Source: Limnomonas spitsbergensis
Lineage: Eukaryota; Chlorophyta; Chlorophyceae; Chlamydomonadales
Length of the DNA stretch: 64,000 nt
Reading direction: 5' to 3'
Assembly (NCBI GenBank): GCA_037349105.1
Contig: JAYJMM010000106.1
Span: 1,116,001-1,180,000, forward strand
In this document: one piece after another, positions 24,501 through 34,799 of the stretch
Numbering within the stretch: the stretch's first letter is position 1
Layout of the letters: every line of letters starts with the position of its first letter
Notes under the pieces: generated by a model
Seen by the model: only the letters and a program-made list of their open reading frames with translations
What the model was told of the DNA's origin: nothing
Databases searched by the model: none
Translations under genes and position numbers: made by a program

Positions 24501-25853
24501 AGGAAACTTTGCAGCCTGGGCCGAAGCCACATCAGCGCCGTTACCGTTGGAGTCGTGAACCCTTAACCCTAAACCCTAAACCCTAGGTGGAAACCAGGAC
24601 GCTGGTAGCAATGATGCACAGATTGATGAGATATTATTAGATATCATGAGTTATTATCGGTACAAGATACGATAAGATGTCCCAGGCACACACCTCTTTG
24701 GCCTGCCTGGCCTGATCCTGACGCCCCGCTGCAGGCCTGTCCATCAGGAGCATGGCGTCCAGGGAGAATTCTTTTGGATCTCAAGACCCTGCTGTTGGCC
24801 TCCTCGCCGGCAGTGCTGGCCTTTAGACAGTTTGTGCAACTGATGTACTCCTCTCCGGACCCTGAACCCTGCCTATAACCCTCGCCTGACATGCTGGCTG
24901 AACCCTGAACCCTGGACCTTGAACACTGAACCTTGAACACTGAACCTTGAACCCTGAACCCTGAACCCTGAACCCTGAACCCTGAACCCTGAACCTTGAA
25001 CCCTGAACCCTGACTGTGCCCTCACCTGCCTCACCGCTTTGCCCAGGGAGGTGGCTAGGGTGGTCCGGCCCAACGGCAAGGTGCTGCTTTTGGAGCACGC
25101 GAGGAGCGACATTGGGCTTCTGGCGGCATATCAGGTGAGATGCGCTGCACGGGTGGGCTGTAGTGGTGGGCTGGTTCCCTCGCTTTGGTTTATCAGCAAT
25201 GTTTTGCTGCCCAGAGCATTACAGCCACTGCCGTTGCTGAAGCGTTCAAGGATTGTGCCTGCCAGAAACTGTCTGAAATCAGGACCTGGCAGACCTGCTG
25301 AGTCAAGCCAGGCTCCACATCATTCAGCCTGTCCTGCCCCCCCCCCCCCCCCATCGCTTTCAAACAAATGTCTGTTTTGCTGCACATGACATCACGGTTA
25401 CTGCCGTTGCTTCAATTTCCAAGGGTCGTGTCTGAAATCAGGACCTGGCAGACCTGCTGAGTCAAGCCAGGCTCCACATCATTCAGCCTGGCCAGGCCCC
25501 ACCATCGCTTTCATATCAATGTTTGCTTTGTTGCACACGACGCCACGGCCACTGCCGTCGCTGCGATGTCCGAGGGTCGCGTCTGGAATCAGGGCCGAGA
25601 GGGCCATTTTAGTCTAGCCGGGCTCCCCACGATTGAGCCCATCTTCGACCCCCACTCCCCCCCTCAAGTTTTATGAGTAATGCTTTGTTCTGCTGCCCAG
25701 GACTTGACCGCCACTACTGTGGCTGAGACGTCCAAGGGTTGCGTCTGGAATCAGGACCTAGAGGGCCTGTTGAGCCAAGCCGGGCTTCGACCGCTGCGTC
25801 TAGTAAGGCATGTGGCAGGCACCATTGCGTTGATTGAGGCAGTGCGCGTCTGA
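15530..25853 (+). CDS. Plastid UbiE/METTL-type SAM methyltransferase, seven exons, 299 aa
   Basis: Exons 15530–15831, 16949–17036, 20200–20301, 21622–21690, 23871–23968, 25047–25134 and 25701–25853 give 300 in-phase codons. Residues 1–50 look like a transit peptide. RR at 52–53, a hydrophobic run 54–65 and VRA before residue 73 resemble a thylakoid (Tat-like) signal. Class I methyltransferase motifs follow in order: YAPSYDDLDGG (102–112), motif I VLEVAVGTGLN (135–145), post-I LTAIDLSEGML (157–167), motif II DTVVDTFSLCVISDP (201–215), motif III RPNGKVLLLEH (227–237), and a C-terminal NQDLEGLLSQAGL. This matches the UbiE-like family of plants and METTL7-type proteins; the substrate is unknown. 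All introns are GT–AG. An in-frame ATG also exists at residue 5 and at residue 11. Confidence 0.85.
16081..16545. repeat. 50-bp tandem repeat in methyltransferase intron 1
   Basis: About nine copies of a 50-bp unit beginning 'cacataccatgccatg' and including 'ctccatgcagtgtgacccca' and 'tgcatgctac'. The period is almost exactly 50 until the last copies. Confidence 0.9.
17225..17780. repeat. ~105-bp tandem repeat in methyltransferase intron 2
   Basis: Five to six degenerate units, each with 'aggtcgaaggtcctatgatg', 'ccggagcacatg' and 'taacgccagcccgaggcgg', then 'cagcaaagctgcaa'. Lengths range from about 90 to 115 bp. The array begins 190 bp after exon 2. Confidence 0.85.
17781..20100. other. Remainder of methyltransferase intron 2
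   Basis: No conserved exon was found. There is a G/C homopolymer tract at 18416–18460 and a three-fold ~30-bp repeat ('accgctgatggtcctgcc') at 18658–18742. Confidence 0.45.
20302..20565 (+). repeat. Decayed copies of exon 3 donor junction (methyltransferase)
   Basis: The exon end 'gacggccatcgatctgtccgag|gtaag' (20280–20306) is echoed at 20388–20412, 20500–20525 and in part at 20428 and 20538. Each echo is preceded by a shared 'accgc..taaaagtgtac' stretch (20360, 20474). The period is about 112 bp. The copy at 20500 keeps 'ccgaggt'. Confidence 0.75.
21740..22640 (+). repeat. Array of decayed exon 4 copies (methyltransferase intron 4)
   Basis: Exon 4 ends at 21690 as 'cctatcaccctgcttcag|gtgagg'. 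Recognisable copies of 'gggaagcctatcaccctgct' plus the donor lie near 21770, 21880, 22250, 22340, 22420, 22490 and 22595. Four of the seven keep 'ag gtgag' or a close form. Spacer DNA is a 'gggttgaggg' slippage sequence. The copies drift gradually, with frames broken. Confidence 0.85.
23660..23870 (+). repeat. Decayed copies of exon 5 acceptor (methyltransferase)
   Basis: Two segments, at 23685–23725 and 23800–23840, carry 'agatgtgact..cctcacctcttcagcc'. This resembles the start of exon 5 ('gcaggcaaatgcgaccgccc') and its pyrimidine tract. Confidence 0.5.
24070..24370 (+). repeat. Decayed copies of exon 5 donor junction (methyltransferase)
   Basis: The exon end 'gaccctgcggcagccctcag|gtgtga' (23950–23974) is echoed near 24076–24105, 24165–24192, 24250–24278 and 24338–24365. 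Variants of 'ctgcggcwgccctcaggtg' are followed by 'aaccctgaaacc' filler. The period is about 85 bp. Confidence 0.75.
24466..24560 (+). repeat. Dispersed repeat B
   Basis: Begins 'gaaagaaataaagctacgcc' and continues with 'ggaggcgtgaga.ttaagga' and 'ctgggccgaagccacatc'. It is closely alike to 26388–26480 and 55306–55395, suggesting a mobile SINE-like unit. Confidence 0.65.
24560..25018. repeat. Telomere-like and variant heptamer repeats in intron 5
   Basis: Plant-type (ccctaaa) occurs three times at 24563–24586. A run of the variant heptamer 'ccctgaa' spans about 24900–25015 immediately before exon 6. Confidence 0.8.
25200..25650 (+). repeat. Three decayed upstream copies of the terminal methyltransferase exon
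   Basis: Units near 25205–25330, 25376–25500 and 25528–25645 resemble 25690–25800, the acceptor and first half of exon 7. Shared words include 'tttgctgc', 'ccactgccgt.gct', 'tccaagggt', 'tgtctgaaatcaggacc' and 'gagtcaagccaggct'. Period is about 155–165 bp. All carry frameshifts or stops relative to exon 7. Confidence 0.8.
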
Positions 25854-25854
25854 G

Positions 25855-26335
25855 GAGGAGAAGCAGTGGGTCGACTCTGTTGATTGAAGCAGGGCTTAGC
25901 CTGCTGCGCCGCGGGAAGCAAATGGCAGGCAGCTTTATGGTCATTTAGGCGGTGCGGTGTGAGGCGAGGCGGCGGGTCCATTTAGAAAGTAGTGTGTTGG
26001 AAGATGCAGCAGGTGCACTGGTTGAGCCAAGCTGGGCTTCGTCCGCTACGCCTTATGAGGCACATGGCTGGCACCCTCGCGGCGATTGAGGCAGAGACGC
26101 AGTGGGCCTAACGGTTGAGCCAGGCAAGGCTACGCACGCTGCGCCCTGAGAGGCATATGGCAGGCTCTTCTCCATTTTTCTCTTTCCCCTTCAGTTCCTT
26201 TTCTCCCAACGGGACAGTTGGGCACCAATGCGGCGGAGCCTTTTTGGGAAGGGCCACGATATTTGCACCATCGCGGCAATTGCGGCTGTTCGAGTTTGAG
26301 GAGGAGACGCCGTGGGTCTACCAGTCTTGAAAGTG
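25855..26335 (+). repeat. Decayed downstream copies of the terminal methyltransferase exon
   Basis: After the stop at 25853, segments near 25876–25955, 26015–26095, 26108–26165 and 26262–26330 repeat the exon's second half ('gggctt.g.ccgctgcg', 'aggcatatggcaggc', 'gcgattgaggcag'). The last copy is interrupted by a LINE tail at about 26166–26260. Confidence 0.75.
26166..26260 (+). mobile_element. LINE 3' tail inserted in an exon-derived repeat
   Basis: Contains 'ccaacgggacagttgggc' and 'gcggcggagcctttttggga', the 3' end of the LINE family. It lies between the two halves of one exon-7-like unit. Confidence 0.6.
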
Positions 26336-27165
26336 TGCGTGAGTTTCCAAGAATTGTCCCAGGGAGGTAAAGTGTAGGCGATAGAAGAAAGAAAGAAAGC
26401 TACGCCCCGTGAGGGGCGTGAGAGTTAAGGAAGCAGCGCAGCCTGGGCTGAAGCCACATCCGCGCCGTTACCGTTATGTGGGCTATAACCAGCATTTGTT
26501 TATTGCGCGCCAGATCTCCCTTGGGAGGCTGCTAGGGAGGGCATCAATAGGCCCATGGGGGCCAAAGCATGACCAGCTTGAAGACGATGGCCCAAGCATC
26601 AGGGCTTGCTGTATCAAGCCCCTTTGGTCGTAGGCTACTATGTAGCTGATTTGTAGCATCAGCGTGCTAAGATAAACAATGGCAATCACATTTATGCTGG
26701 GATCGATTGTCTCATTCTATTTGAGTTATGACGGAAGATTTGGAGCGTAACTTTCTGGCAGGGTCATGCTAGGGCCATGAACTGCTGTTGCATCCTGACC
26801 TGCCATCGGTTTGCTTTAAAAGGTCACCCCTCCGGCATATCAGATTTCAGATCATGTCAGTCCAATCTTGCAGTCAGGGATCGTTGCAGTCAAGACCAAG
26901 GCCACTATTGGCTCGGCTGCAGTTCTGCTACATGGCAGCCACACCCCGATCTCCGGCCGTAGGCCACATACGCAATCAGCCAAGCCGGTTGGGCCTGTTT
27001 GTAGGCCGGTCAGCTTTTGGGTTTGCGAGTATCCCACCTGCAGTACCCATGGCTACCCATAGCGGCCCCAAAAACGTTGAGGGCCTTGAGTTGACAGGCG
27101 AATGCTTACACAGGCTCTTTGTTTCCTACCTCTCTTAATTTCTTGTTTCCTGACCAATTTGTTTT
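26331..27165. other. Intergenic, with one repeat B copy
   Basis: Apart from repeat B at 26388–26480, no feature was recognised. The frame at 26788–27138 has no conserved motif. Confidence 0.4.
26388..26480 (+). repeat. Dispersed repeat B
   Basis: 'gaaagaaagaaagctacgcc' then 'gaggggcgtgagagttaagg' and 'cagcctgggctgaagccaca'; close to the copy at 55306. Confidence 0.7.
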
Positions 27166-27169
27166 TTCC

Positions 27170-27242
27170 AAAATCGAGTGGTTGGTCGCCCACTTGGTCG
27201 AGCCTTTTTTAGCAGGGCCTAGACGTGTAACGTCATCAAATC
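27170..27242 (+). mobile_element. Solo LINE 3' tail
   Basis: 'ggtcgagccttttttagcag' and 'gtgtaacgtcatc' identify the LINE terminus; no coding part precedes it. Confidence 0.6.
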
Positions 27243-27469
27243 TTACAGGCTCTGGTAGTTGACCTTGTTGCGCATGTGGCCGCCGGCCAGAAATGTGGCC
27301 AAGCAGAAACAGAATCACTGCAGAAATGTGGCCAAGCAGAAACAGAAACACTGCAATTAGCGGTCGGATCGAGCCAAGGCCCTAAAGGATGGTTTCAACT
27401 TTCAAGTTGTTTGATGTGGCGCTCGCTCTCAACTTGCATGTCCTCGCATGGGCTGTTTCAGCTACATGT

Positions 27470-28930
27470 TGTACATGACATTACACCTATGGGCCCTGCG
27501 GAAAAAAAACTCGGCCGCAAGGGCGCTTAATGCATGTGAAGATTTTTGCTTAACGCATGGGTTGGGAGGACAGAACGAAACAAAAACCAGGGGACAAGAA
27601 AAAGAAAAATGGGAAATAAAGTGAATGGCTGGAAAAGAAAGACAAAGGAGGTGCCAGCCTCTAAAAAAACGTCTACGCCTCAAAGATATCTACGACGTCT
27701 TCCACAAAAGCCAAGGCATCCCACCCAAGCCTGCCCTGGTCCAACTGAAAGAAGTCTCTGGCACCGTTCGGAGGTCCTGCCCATCCCTGCTCCCCAAGTT
27801 GATCCAGCACACTGGGGCATTGAAAGCATGCATGCAATGCATCCTCCACATGCTCGCCGTCGCTCCTAGGCCAACATAGCAGGCAGCATCGTCTGTCACG
27901 TTGCTGACCGCTGCGCCGTCCTCGCATGTCAGCCGAGCTGACGGCGCCAACCCGCAGCCTCAAGTTCGTGCACACACAAGCACACTCCCTTTGGCTGGTG
28001 TGGCCCTGGACTGGAGGCAGGTGCCGTAGACTGGAAGCAGGTGCGGTAGGTTGCTGCAGACCTTTATACAGTGGCAAGATCCCTGGGAGTCTGGGGTCCC
28101 CCTGCCAGCTGCATCTAGCTGCGCCCGCTCGTATGCTGCATCGACTAGCGCAAACACCTCTCTGACAGGTAGCGGCTGTAGGTCAGTCGCTGTCTGACGT
28201 AGTTTGGGAATGGCTAATCCCAGCTCCAGCTCCAGCAAGGCACCTAGCAAATCACTGCACCAATTGCGCCCTCCGGTGCCCTGCCTGACAGCGAGCTGCA
28301 TATTCACCGCCATGGCTGCTGCCATGAGTGGGCTGTCTTGCTGTGCTGCTGGTGTGACCGCTGCGTTGTAGAAGCAAAGTACGTGCTGCAATCAACTTTG
28401 CTGTAACGGCTGGATCTGCAGCTCCCTCACGAGTCATGACCCCCCAACTGGCAGCGGACGGAGGTAGCCCTGCAGCCTGGCGTAGATGCTGGAGGAAGCT
28501 GGACTGCATACTTCTCTTGAGGCAATGCCGTGGCCTGAGGTGATCGGTGCCTTCGCTGACCCACACCACATTCCCGTAGTTGGTCGCAGGCGCTGCATAC
28601 TGCATAGACAGACGTCAAACGTATGCGTGTAGGCAGATGATGCCTGAGGTGCACCTTGGCGACCATGCTGCAGACACGCTTCAACGCGGCAGCTAAAGGC
28701 ATCTCTCTACCTAGCATGGCCTTCCTCATGCTGCCGCTCTTGTGCTGAATGATGCCCAAGAACTTGAAATCATGAACACGCTTCAGCACTATCCTATCGG
28801 GGCCATACACGCAAGGATGGGCTGATTGCAGGCGCTGCGCAGCTAAGCGGCTGCCAAACTCCAAAATCTCTGTCTTGCTTACGTTCACCTGGTGCTTTTC
28901 CCCGCTTGTCATTGATACGCAGGTCCTGCA
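27470..28930 (-). mobile_element. Second LINE copy, 3' half only
   Basis: On the minus strand, frames from 28912 down repeat the post-RT region of the first copy (VNVSKTEILEFGSRLAAQ, then CVYGPDRIVLKRV). Then comes the region around 28250–27960 (LVDAAYERAQLDAAGRG) and the knuckle CCLLCWPRSDGEHVEDALHAC at about 27905–27840. The 3' terminal motif is at 27470–27525. The palm domain with YADD is missing and the frames are shifted, so it is a 5'-truncated relic. Confidence 0.85.
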
Positions 28931-29548
28931 ACCGCTGGATCAGATATCGTCGGCAGGTCACTCTTCCTGTCTCACGTAAGCGGGCTCCTTCGCTGGCCTG
29001 CTCGCAAAACTAATCGCAAGCACAAACGCACGCACGCACGCGCACACGCAGATGGACATTCACCCACATCCTTCCCTTCGGATCGTACAGGTGCTCCGGG
29101 GGAAATGCCGATGCTGCAAGCAGCTGCCTGTGGCGGGCACGAAAATTCAAAAACGTCGACACGCGAGAAAATGTATCCCACACTGTCGCTGCGTCACCTG
29201 CTGCAGCGACTGCTAAACTTCATTGCAGCTGCTCAGTTTTGGTCTCTCTGTATTCGTTGCACCACACATGCTATACTGCCATGATGGGAACTACATCTGC
29301 CTGCTAGCCGCCAACAGAAACGGCTCCTGATATGCGTCACTTATATCTTGCGTTAGCTTCGCCCATCACCTTCTGCTGGCTTCGCCCCACTCTTTAAATT
29401 ATTCACTTCGAACCTATCACTCTTATATTGCCGTAAAATTGCCTCATCTTCAAGACTATTGTACACCTGCTCATCACCGCGTGCGACACATACGCTCGCA
29501 TTATCCATTGCCTCCCAGTGTACCAGGATCTCCTTTCTATATTATTCT
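28931..29548. other. Upstream region of the secreted-protein gene
   Basis: No gene seen. A short (acgc)-rich stretch lies at 29025–29050. The AT-rich words at 29390–29440 may belong to the promoter of the next gene. Confidence 0.4.
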
Positions 29549-32143
29549 ATGGCATCCACCAGTGTGATGACCACGATCGGCCTACTGGCTTGCCTGCTGT
29601 GTCTGACACAGCTTAACACGGCCGCTGATGCTGTCGTCGTCGTGAGCCCAACTACGATGGCATCGCTAGCTGGCACCTGGAACGGGAGCTGCGTTCAATT
29701 TGCTGCATTCGCTGTCGTTGGCAAGGTCTCCGCGGCTAACATCACCTGCCTGCCCTACTCCGTCTCGCCCGTCACCTCCAAGTTCTCTGTCAAATACACC
29801 GGGGCAAACTTTACTTCCACGCTGGGTGCATCTACCAACACCAGCTTCGGTAGGAACATTGGTGTATCGAATGATCGAATCCTTTGGCTTGGTCTCAATA
29901 AACAAACGAATGCACACCACTCCACATTGTCACATCCGTCGTTTCGTGATCGCCTCGTCGTGCATGCCACATAACAATGCATGAAGCGACCCTGCCGTAC
30001 GCCTTCGACGGGATTTACATTTGCTTGCCTCACAACCATCGTCCATTCTAGGACGGGGCGGATTTCGGCCGCTCCGCAGATGCTTTACCGATCCGATACC
30101 TGTAGTCGATACGTACGTTATAGGCTCGAGATCGTCGCCAACTCACCAATGGCGAACACTTGCCACTTAATCCGTCCAAGACCGACAAATCAAGAAACAA
30201 CCTGGCTTTGACCCGTTGACGTGTTGCAGGTGGCAAGATCTACAATGTTCCGGCCTACACCTCCGGGAAGGAAACCATCGTGTCCGTCACGCAGTTCAAG
30301 AACACGACCACGTCGGTAGTTCAGGTTGGTCCCGCCACCGCCACAGTTCTTACATGGTTACATCTGAAAACATCGTAAACTAGACCCCACCAATGCCTTA
30401 ATTTTCCTCTAACTCCGCTCATCGTCGAAGAGAGTTTCAGCATGGCCTTCTGACCGCCGAGGGGGGCCTCCTGGGGTGCCTCCAGTCGGTGCCTGCCTGC
30501 CTGGCCCAAATGGTGTGGCCGGGCACACTGGCTGCTTGGACATCGGGCCAGAGCCCTGATAACACTTGGTTCACTGCGGACATTTGTGTAGCTGCGGGCA
30601 GCCTGCGAAAGTGTACACAGTTCTGATGACTTATTTACAAAAATAAATAGACTCTGAGTTCCTTCCCCCCCTATGATCGCCCTCCACTGCAGGCCATGGA
30701 TGGAGCAAACCCATTCAAATTCCAGGTCATTGTTGCCATGAGCGTGGCCACAAAAACTAAGCCGGCAACGTTGACCTACACCGAGTTTGGCACTTACAGC
30801 ACACAGGTATGTACCTAGCTGGCAAGGTTAGCTGCCATAGCCTGCTGACAACTTGTAGTAGTTGAACCTCTGTAGCCGCTTAAGCCACTGCTTGATGCTA
30901 TTGAGGGTAACAGCAGGAATGCGTGCTTTGGCCCTGAGCTGCGCTGTCCCTTATAAGCCCACCAGCGCTTTTTGTGTGTTTCTTCACCAAGATTCCTGAC
31001 TGTGTAAATGCCAAGAAAACCAAATACGGTCGATTCACTTGATTTCACCTGTGTTTTATCGAAAGGCTGTAGCTGCACCTCAGCTACACCCAACTCTGCT
31101 TCTAACAGTCTTGGTGCAGCAAGCCTTACTTCGTGTTGAATGGACCACGGACAGTAGATAGGCGACTAGTCAGCTTTAGACCCATAAATTGGCCCATAAG
31201 TGGCTGCCTGGTGGCCCCCGCATGTGGTCAAGTGATTTGCACAAAATAACCCTCTGACATCATCGCAAGCCTGTGAACTCTTTAGTCAAGCCACTAGACT
31301 TAGCATTGCCCCATTGCCCAATTGTGTTTTAGCATTGCCCAATTTCTTCATGCTTGACCACTACTTGTGTTCACCTGACTGCCTGTCCGCCCACCTGCCT
31401 GCCTGTCTGCCACCTGCTTAAAGCCTTCTGCCCTCCCATGCATAACTCCACCCGCCTGCTTGCCCTTTTTACCTGCCCATGCTGCTCACTGTCTGCTTGC
31501 CTGCTCACCCGTCTGCCTGCCTTGTCTGCACGCCCGCCGTTTTCCAGCATACCCACCCGCCTACCTGCTTCGTCTGCCTGCTCGCAGTCTGCCCGCCCAC
31601 CCACCTACCTGCCTCGTCTCCCTGTCCTGCTGCTGACTCACAATGCAGGCACGCGTCCTTTCACACATTCTAATTTGTAAACACAATTTCCACTGCACCC
31701 TCCCATGGGTCTGCCTGTCTTCTTGACCCCTCCATTCCCATGCGTACATCACAAAGTTCGCAAAACTGCATTGGACCGATGCCTGTCATCCTTGCCCTTC
31801 ACTTCCGGCTTTACTTTTCTTCCTTTTCTCCCATTTACTTACCTAAACCTGAACCCTTGCCACTTCCTTGCTCTACAGGCTACTCCTTAACCCCCTACCC
31901 CTCCCTCTCCCGTGTTGAGACCACAAGTCATGCAACCTAGGTCCCACAGATACGAGAACTTTTGTCACTTCCTCAACATACTACCCCCTACCCCCCTACC
32001 CTTTAAACCTCGACCTCTTTCTCTCCCGCGTGCAGACCATCAGCCCCCGCAACCTGAGTCCCTCCGAAGCTGTCGGCCAGTTGCACTGCAATCCTCTCTC
32101 ATTCAGCTATGTATGCACGGCGACGAAGGCGGTAGTAGGATGA
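29549..32143 (+). CDS. Secreted protein of unknown function, four exons, 205 aa
   Basis: Exons 29549–29849, 30230–30324, 30693–30806 and 32036–32143 join with phases 1, 0, 0 to 205 codons plus TGA. Residues 1–28 form a classic signal peptide (hydrophobic core GLLACLLCL, then TAADA). The mature part has an LAGTWNGSC start (Cys 48), Cys 67, and two Cys in the last exon (LHC and YVC), which could form two disulphides. It is rich in Thr/Ser/Val, with several N-glycosylation sequons (for example NIT, NFT, NTT). The beta-rich composition and short length suggest a small extracellular or cell-surface domain, but I do not recognise the family. The first ATG after an in-frame leader was chosen. Confidence 0.7.
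31350..31640. repeat. CTGCC-rich slippage tract in intron 3
   Basis: Runs of 'ctgcctgcctg', 'cccgcctgc' and related words without strict period. Confidence 0.6.
31885..31945 (+). repeat. Decayed copy of exon 4 acceptor (secreted-protein gene)
   Basis: 'ccctctcccgtgttgagacc', then 'catgcaacctaggtccc', parallels the real acceptor and exon start at 32018–32062 ('tctcccgcgtgcagaccat' then 'gcaacctgagtccc'). It lies about 120 bp upstream. Confidence 0.6.
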
Positions 32144-32600
32144 GGAAATCCGCGGGTCCTGTTATCGACCCCTTCGTACCTAGTTTTCACAATTAACTCG
32201 ATCCTTGACGGAGGCATCTATTAGAGGTCCTTGCCCTGCGGCTAGTCACCCTGTGTACCTAAATGTTGCAGTGTTTTCCTAGCTGACTTAATGTTTGCCA
32301 ATGTGGCCGAGCTTTATGTTGCAGTGATTGCAGCGGAAGGTACTTAGACAACATTTGACTAGTATTGTAATATCCACTTCGGCCTTTTCGTTACTAATTA
32401 CCGGTAGTATGGATGTCAATGAAACTGTGGGGCAGCTAAGCTCCGCTCACATTTGCTTGAAACCCGACAGAGTTTCTCAAAAGGACTAGGTAGAATTCCA
32501 AGCTTCTATATTATTAGCAAAATCTAGCATGCATTGTTTCGCGATGGATGATGTTTCAAAATTAAGTGACCAACGGCCGGGACCATTGGGACTCATTTTC
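32144..32600. other. Intergenic, no gene seen
   Basis: No supported feature in this stretch. Confidence 0.4.
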
Positions 32601-32604
32601 TTAG

Positions 32605-33330
32605 TGACTACATCTCTGGCCCTTGCTTAAATGAAGCTCGGCCACCTCGGCAAATAACGTTTTATCTAGGAAGGTCAAAGGAGAAGGCACAAGAGGTAAG
32701 TAAGGCTAGCAAGTTCACCCACCGAATAACAAGTACGGTACACAAAGACCAGGCAAACCGCATCCCCTACCCTGAAGAGACTAGCCTTCAAAAAGCTCGA
32801 CTAAAATATGCACACAACCAGGGCCCCCCACCCCTGAATGCGTGCTCTCCGACGTCCTGTCTGGTTGGGAGGAAAACGGAAAGTAGCTAGAGGAAAGACA
32901 GGGATGAGCACAAAGGGCAACGAACAACACCCCCTCCAGTAAACGAAAAGGCGGACCGCAAGATCCCCGCCTCTGAAAGCAAGAGAAACACAAAAAGGGA
33001 AAGAGCCGGTCCCCAGGGAGGCTAAAAAAACAGCAAATCAGCCCTCAGCAAAGTCTACCACGCGCTCAACAATAAACAGAGCCTCCTACTCATGTCTGCC
33101 CTGGTACAACTGCTGAAAGTCCGTGGCGCCCTCTGGGGGGCTTGCCCAACCTCTCACCCTCAGCCTCGCTTTCACGATAGGGCACTGAAAGCACACATGC
33201 AGAGCATCCTCAACATGATGGCCGTGTACCCCAGCCCATCACCGTAGGCAGTAGCGTGTGTCACTCTGCTGATCGCTGCGCTGTCCACTATTATCAGTTG
33301 TGTTGGCCGCTCCGCCGTGTCACAGCCTTA
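32605..33330 (-). mobile_element. LINE 3' fragment
   Basis: Minus-strand 3' end of a LINE subfamily. The terminal motif is at 32605–32655, then a 3' UTR shared with 40990–41390, then C-terminal coding (the counterpart of 'ctttcagcagttgtaccagg') to about 33290. Coding frames are broken. Confidence 0.7.
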
Positions 33331-33334
33331 AATT

Positions 33335-33842
33335 AGTCAACGACGTTACACCTCTGGGCCCTGCTCAAAAAGTCTCGGCTGCTTGGGCGCCTAACTAATA
33401 GGGGCGGAAACAAAAGGAAATGGGGTAAATGAAGTGATGGGACAGCAGACAAAAGGCTGGAAAGGAAAGGCAAAGATAGTTCCAGCCTCTGAAAACGTCT
33501 ACGCCTCAACGATATCTACCACGTCTTCCACACAAGCCAGGGCATCCTCACCCAAGCCTGCCCCGATGCGACTCTAAGAAGTTTTAGCTCCGTTCGGAGG
33601 ACCTGCCCATCCCCGCTCCCTAAGTTGATCCTGCACGCTGGGGCATTGAAAGCATGCATGCAACGCGTCCTTCACATGCTCGCCGTCTCCCCTAGCCCAA
33701 CATCGCTGGCAGCACCGTCTGTCATGCTGCTGATGACCGCTGCGTCGTCCTCTGGTGTCAGCCGTGTTGACGGCGCCGAGCCGCAGTCTTAATTTCGTGC
33801 GCACGCAAGCATACTCCCTTCGGCTGGTGCGGCCTCTGGCCT
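33335..33842 (-). mobile_element. LINE 3' fragment
   Basis: Begins with the terminal motif 'gacgttacacctctgggccc' at 33344. On the minus strand it encodes a knuckle region (CCQRCWARGDGEHVKDALHAC) near 33716–33654. It ends at a fold-back junction near 33842. Confidence 0.75.
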
Positions 33843-33878
33843 GCGCCGTCAACACGGCCGACACTAGAGGACGGCGCA
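33741..33878. repeat. Inverted repeat at LINE junction
   Basis: Arms 33741–33776 and 33843–33878 are reverse complements with about three mismatches in 36, separated by 66 bp. They are LINE coding sequence in opposite orientations, implying an inverted insertion or rearrangement. Confidence 0.75.
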
Positions 33879-33907
33879 ACGGTCAGCAGCAAGGCACACA
33901 CTGTGGT

Positions 33908-33959
33908 GGGCAGGCGGCCGAAGGCCTGGCTAGCCTGGCAGGCCTACGGCCGCCTGCCC
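33908..33959. repeat. GC-rich palindrome
   Basis: Arms 33908–33928 and 33939–33959 are reverse complements with one mismatch in 21; the loop is 10 nt. No tail of T residues follows directly. Confidence 0.8.
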
Positions 33960-34489
33960 GCCATAGTCTAAAACCAGGTGCGGTAGGTGGCCGCAGACCT
34001 GTGTGCCTCAAGTTAGTGCACACGCGAGCGCGCACCCTGTTGCTAGTGTGCGGTTCCTGGCGTGCGTCTGCTGAAGCAGGGCAGTATATACAATAGTGCC
34101 CTTACTTGTATCTCTTTACTGTCAATGATGGGAGAGGAAGCGGAGACCGGGGAGTCGGGAACTCGGTGGAGAATCGCTGGTTACATCTTGATACTATCGC
34201 AGAGCAAAAGAGTCGGCGTACAATAAGATCACGCATCAACAGAGTCTCAGAATAAAAAGGCTAGGCAAACAAGGCATGCCCTAGTCTATGACAAATCACT
34301 ACCATGCATAGCAGAGTCATGAGCACAGTCATAGTGTCATGGCTAACGTGTCACTAGTCATGGCAACTAAAGTAATCACTGAACTTCGGAAGGAAGAACA
34401 AACACACACAGAAACGAGCTTCAATCCGCACATACCAATATGCGAACTAGCTTGACTAAAAGCATGGCATCCTAGCTACCATCTCTGAC

Positions 34490-34790
34490 AGGCATTAGCA
34501 TGGCACTTACGAGGTGCCAGCTCTGTTACACCTGCTGTAGGCTGAAACCATGCGCGGTAGGCGGTCGCAGACCTGTGTTTGGTGGCGGGGTCCCTAGGGT
34601 CTTCCCGGCTGACGACCTCCATCTGCGCCCGCTCATAGGCAGCGTCCACTAGCGCTAGCACCTTAGCGACGGGGAGAAGTTGTAGGTCAGCCGCTGCCTG
34701 ACGCAGTTTAAGGACGGCTGCTCCCCGCTCTAGCTAATCTAAGGCACGTAGCAGGGGCATGGTGAAGCAAGCCATGTTGCTTGGGTCACT
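34490..34790 (-). mobile_element. LINE coding fragment
   Basis: The minus-strand frame gives MLALVDAAYERAQMEVV and DPRDPATKHRSATAYRAWFQ, homologous to the middle of the 4829–4101 frame. It is separated from the fragment ending at 33842 by unrelated DNA. Confidence 0.7.
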
Positions 34791-34799
34791 CGCATGAGT

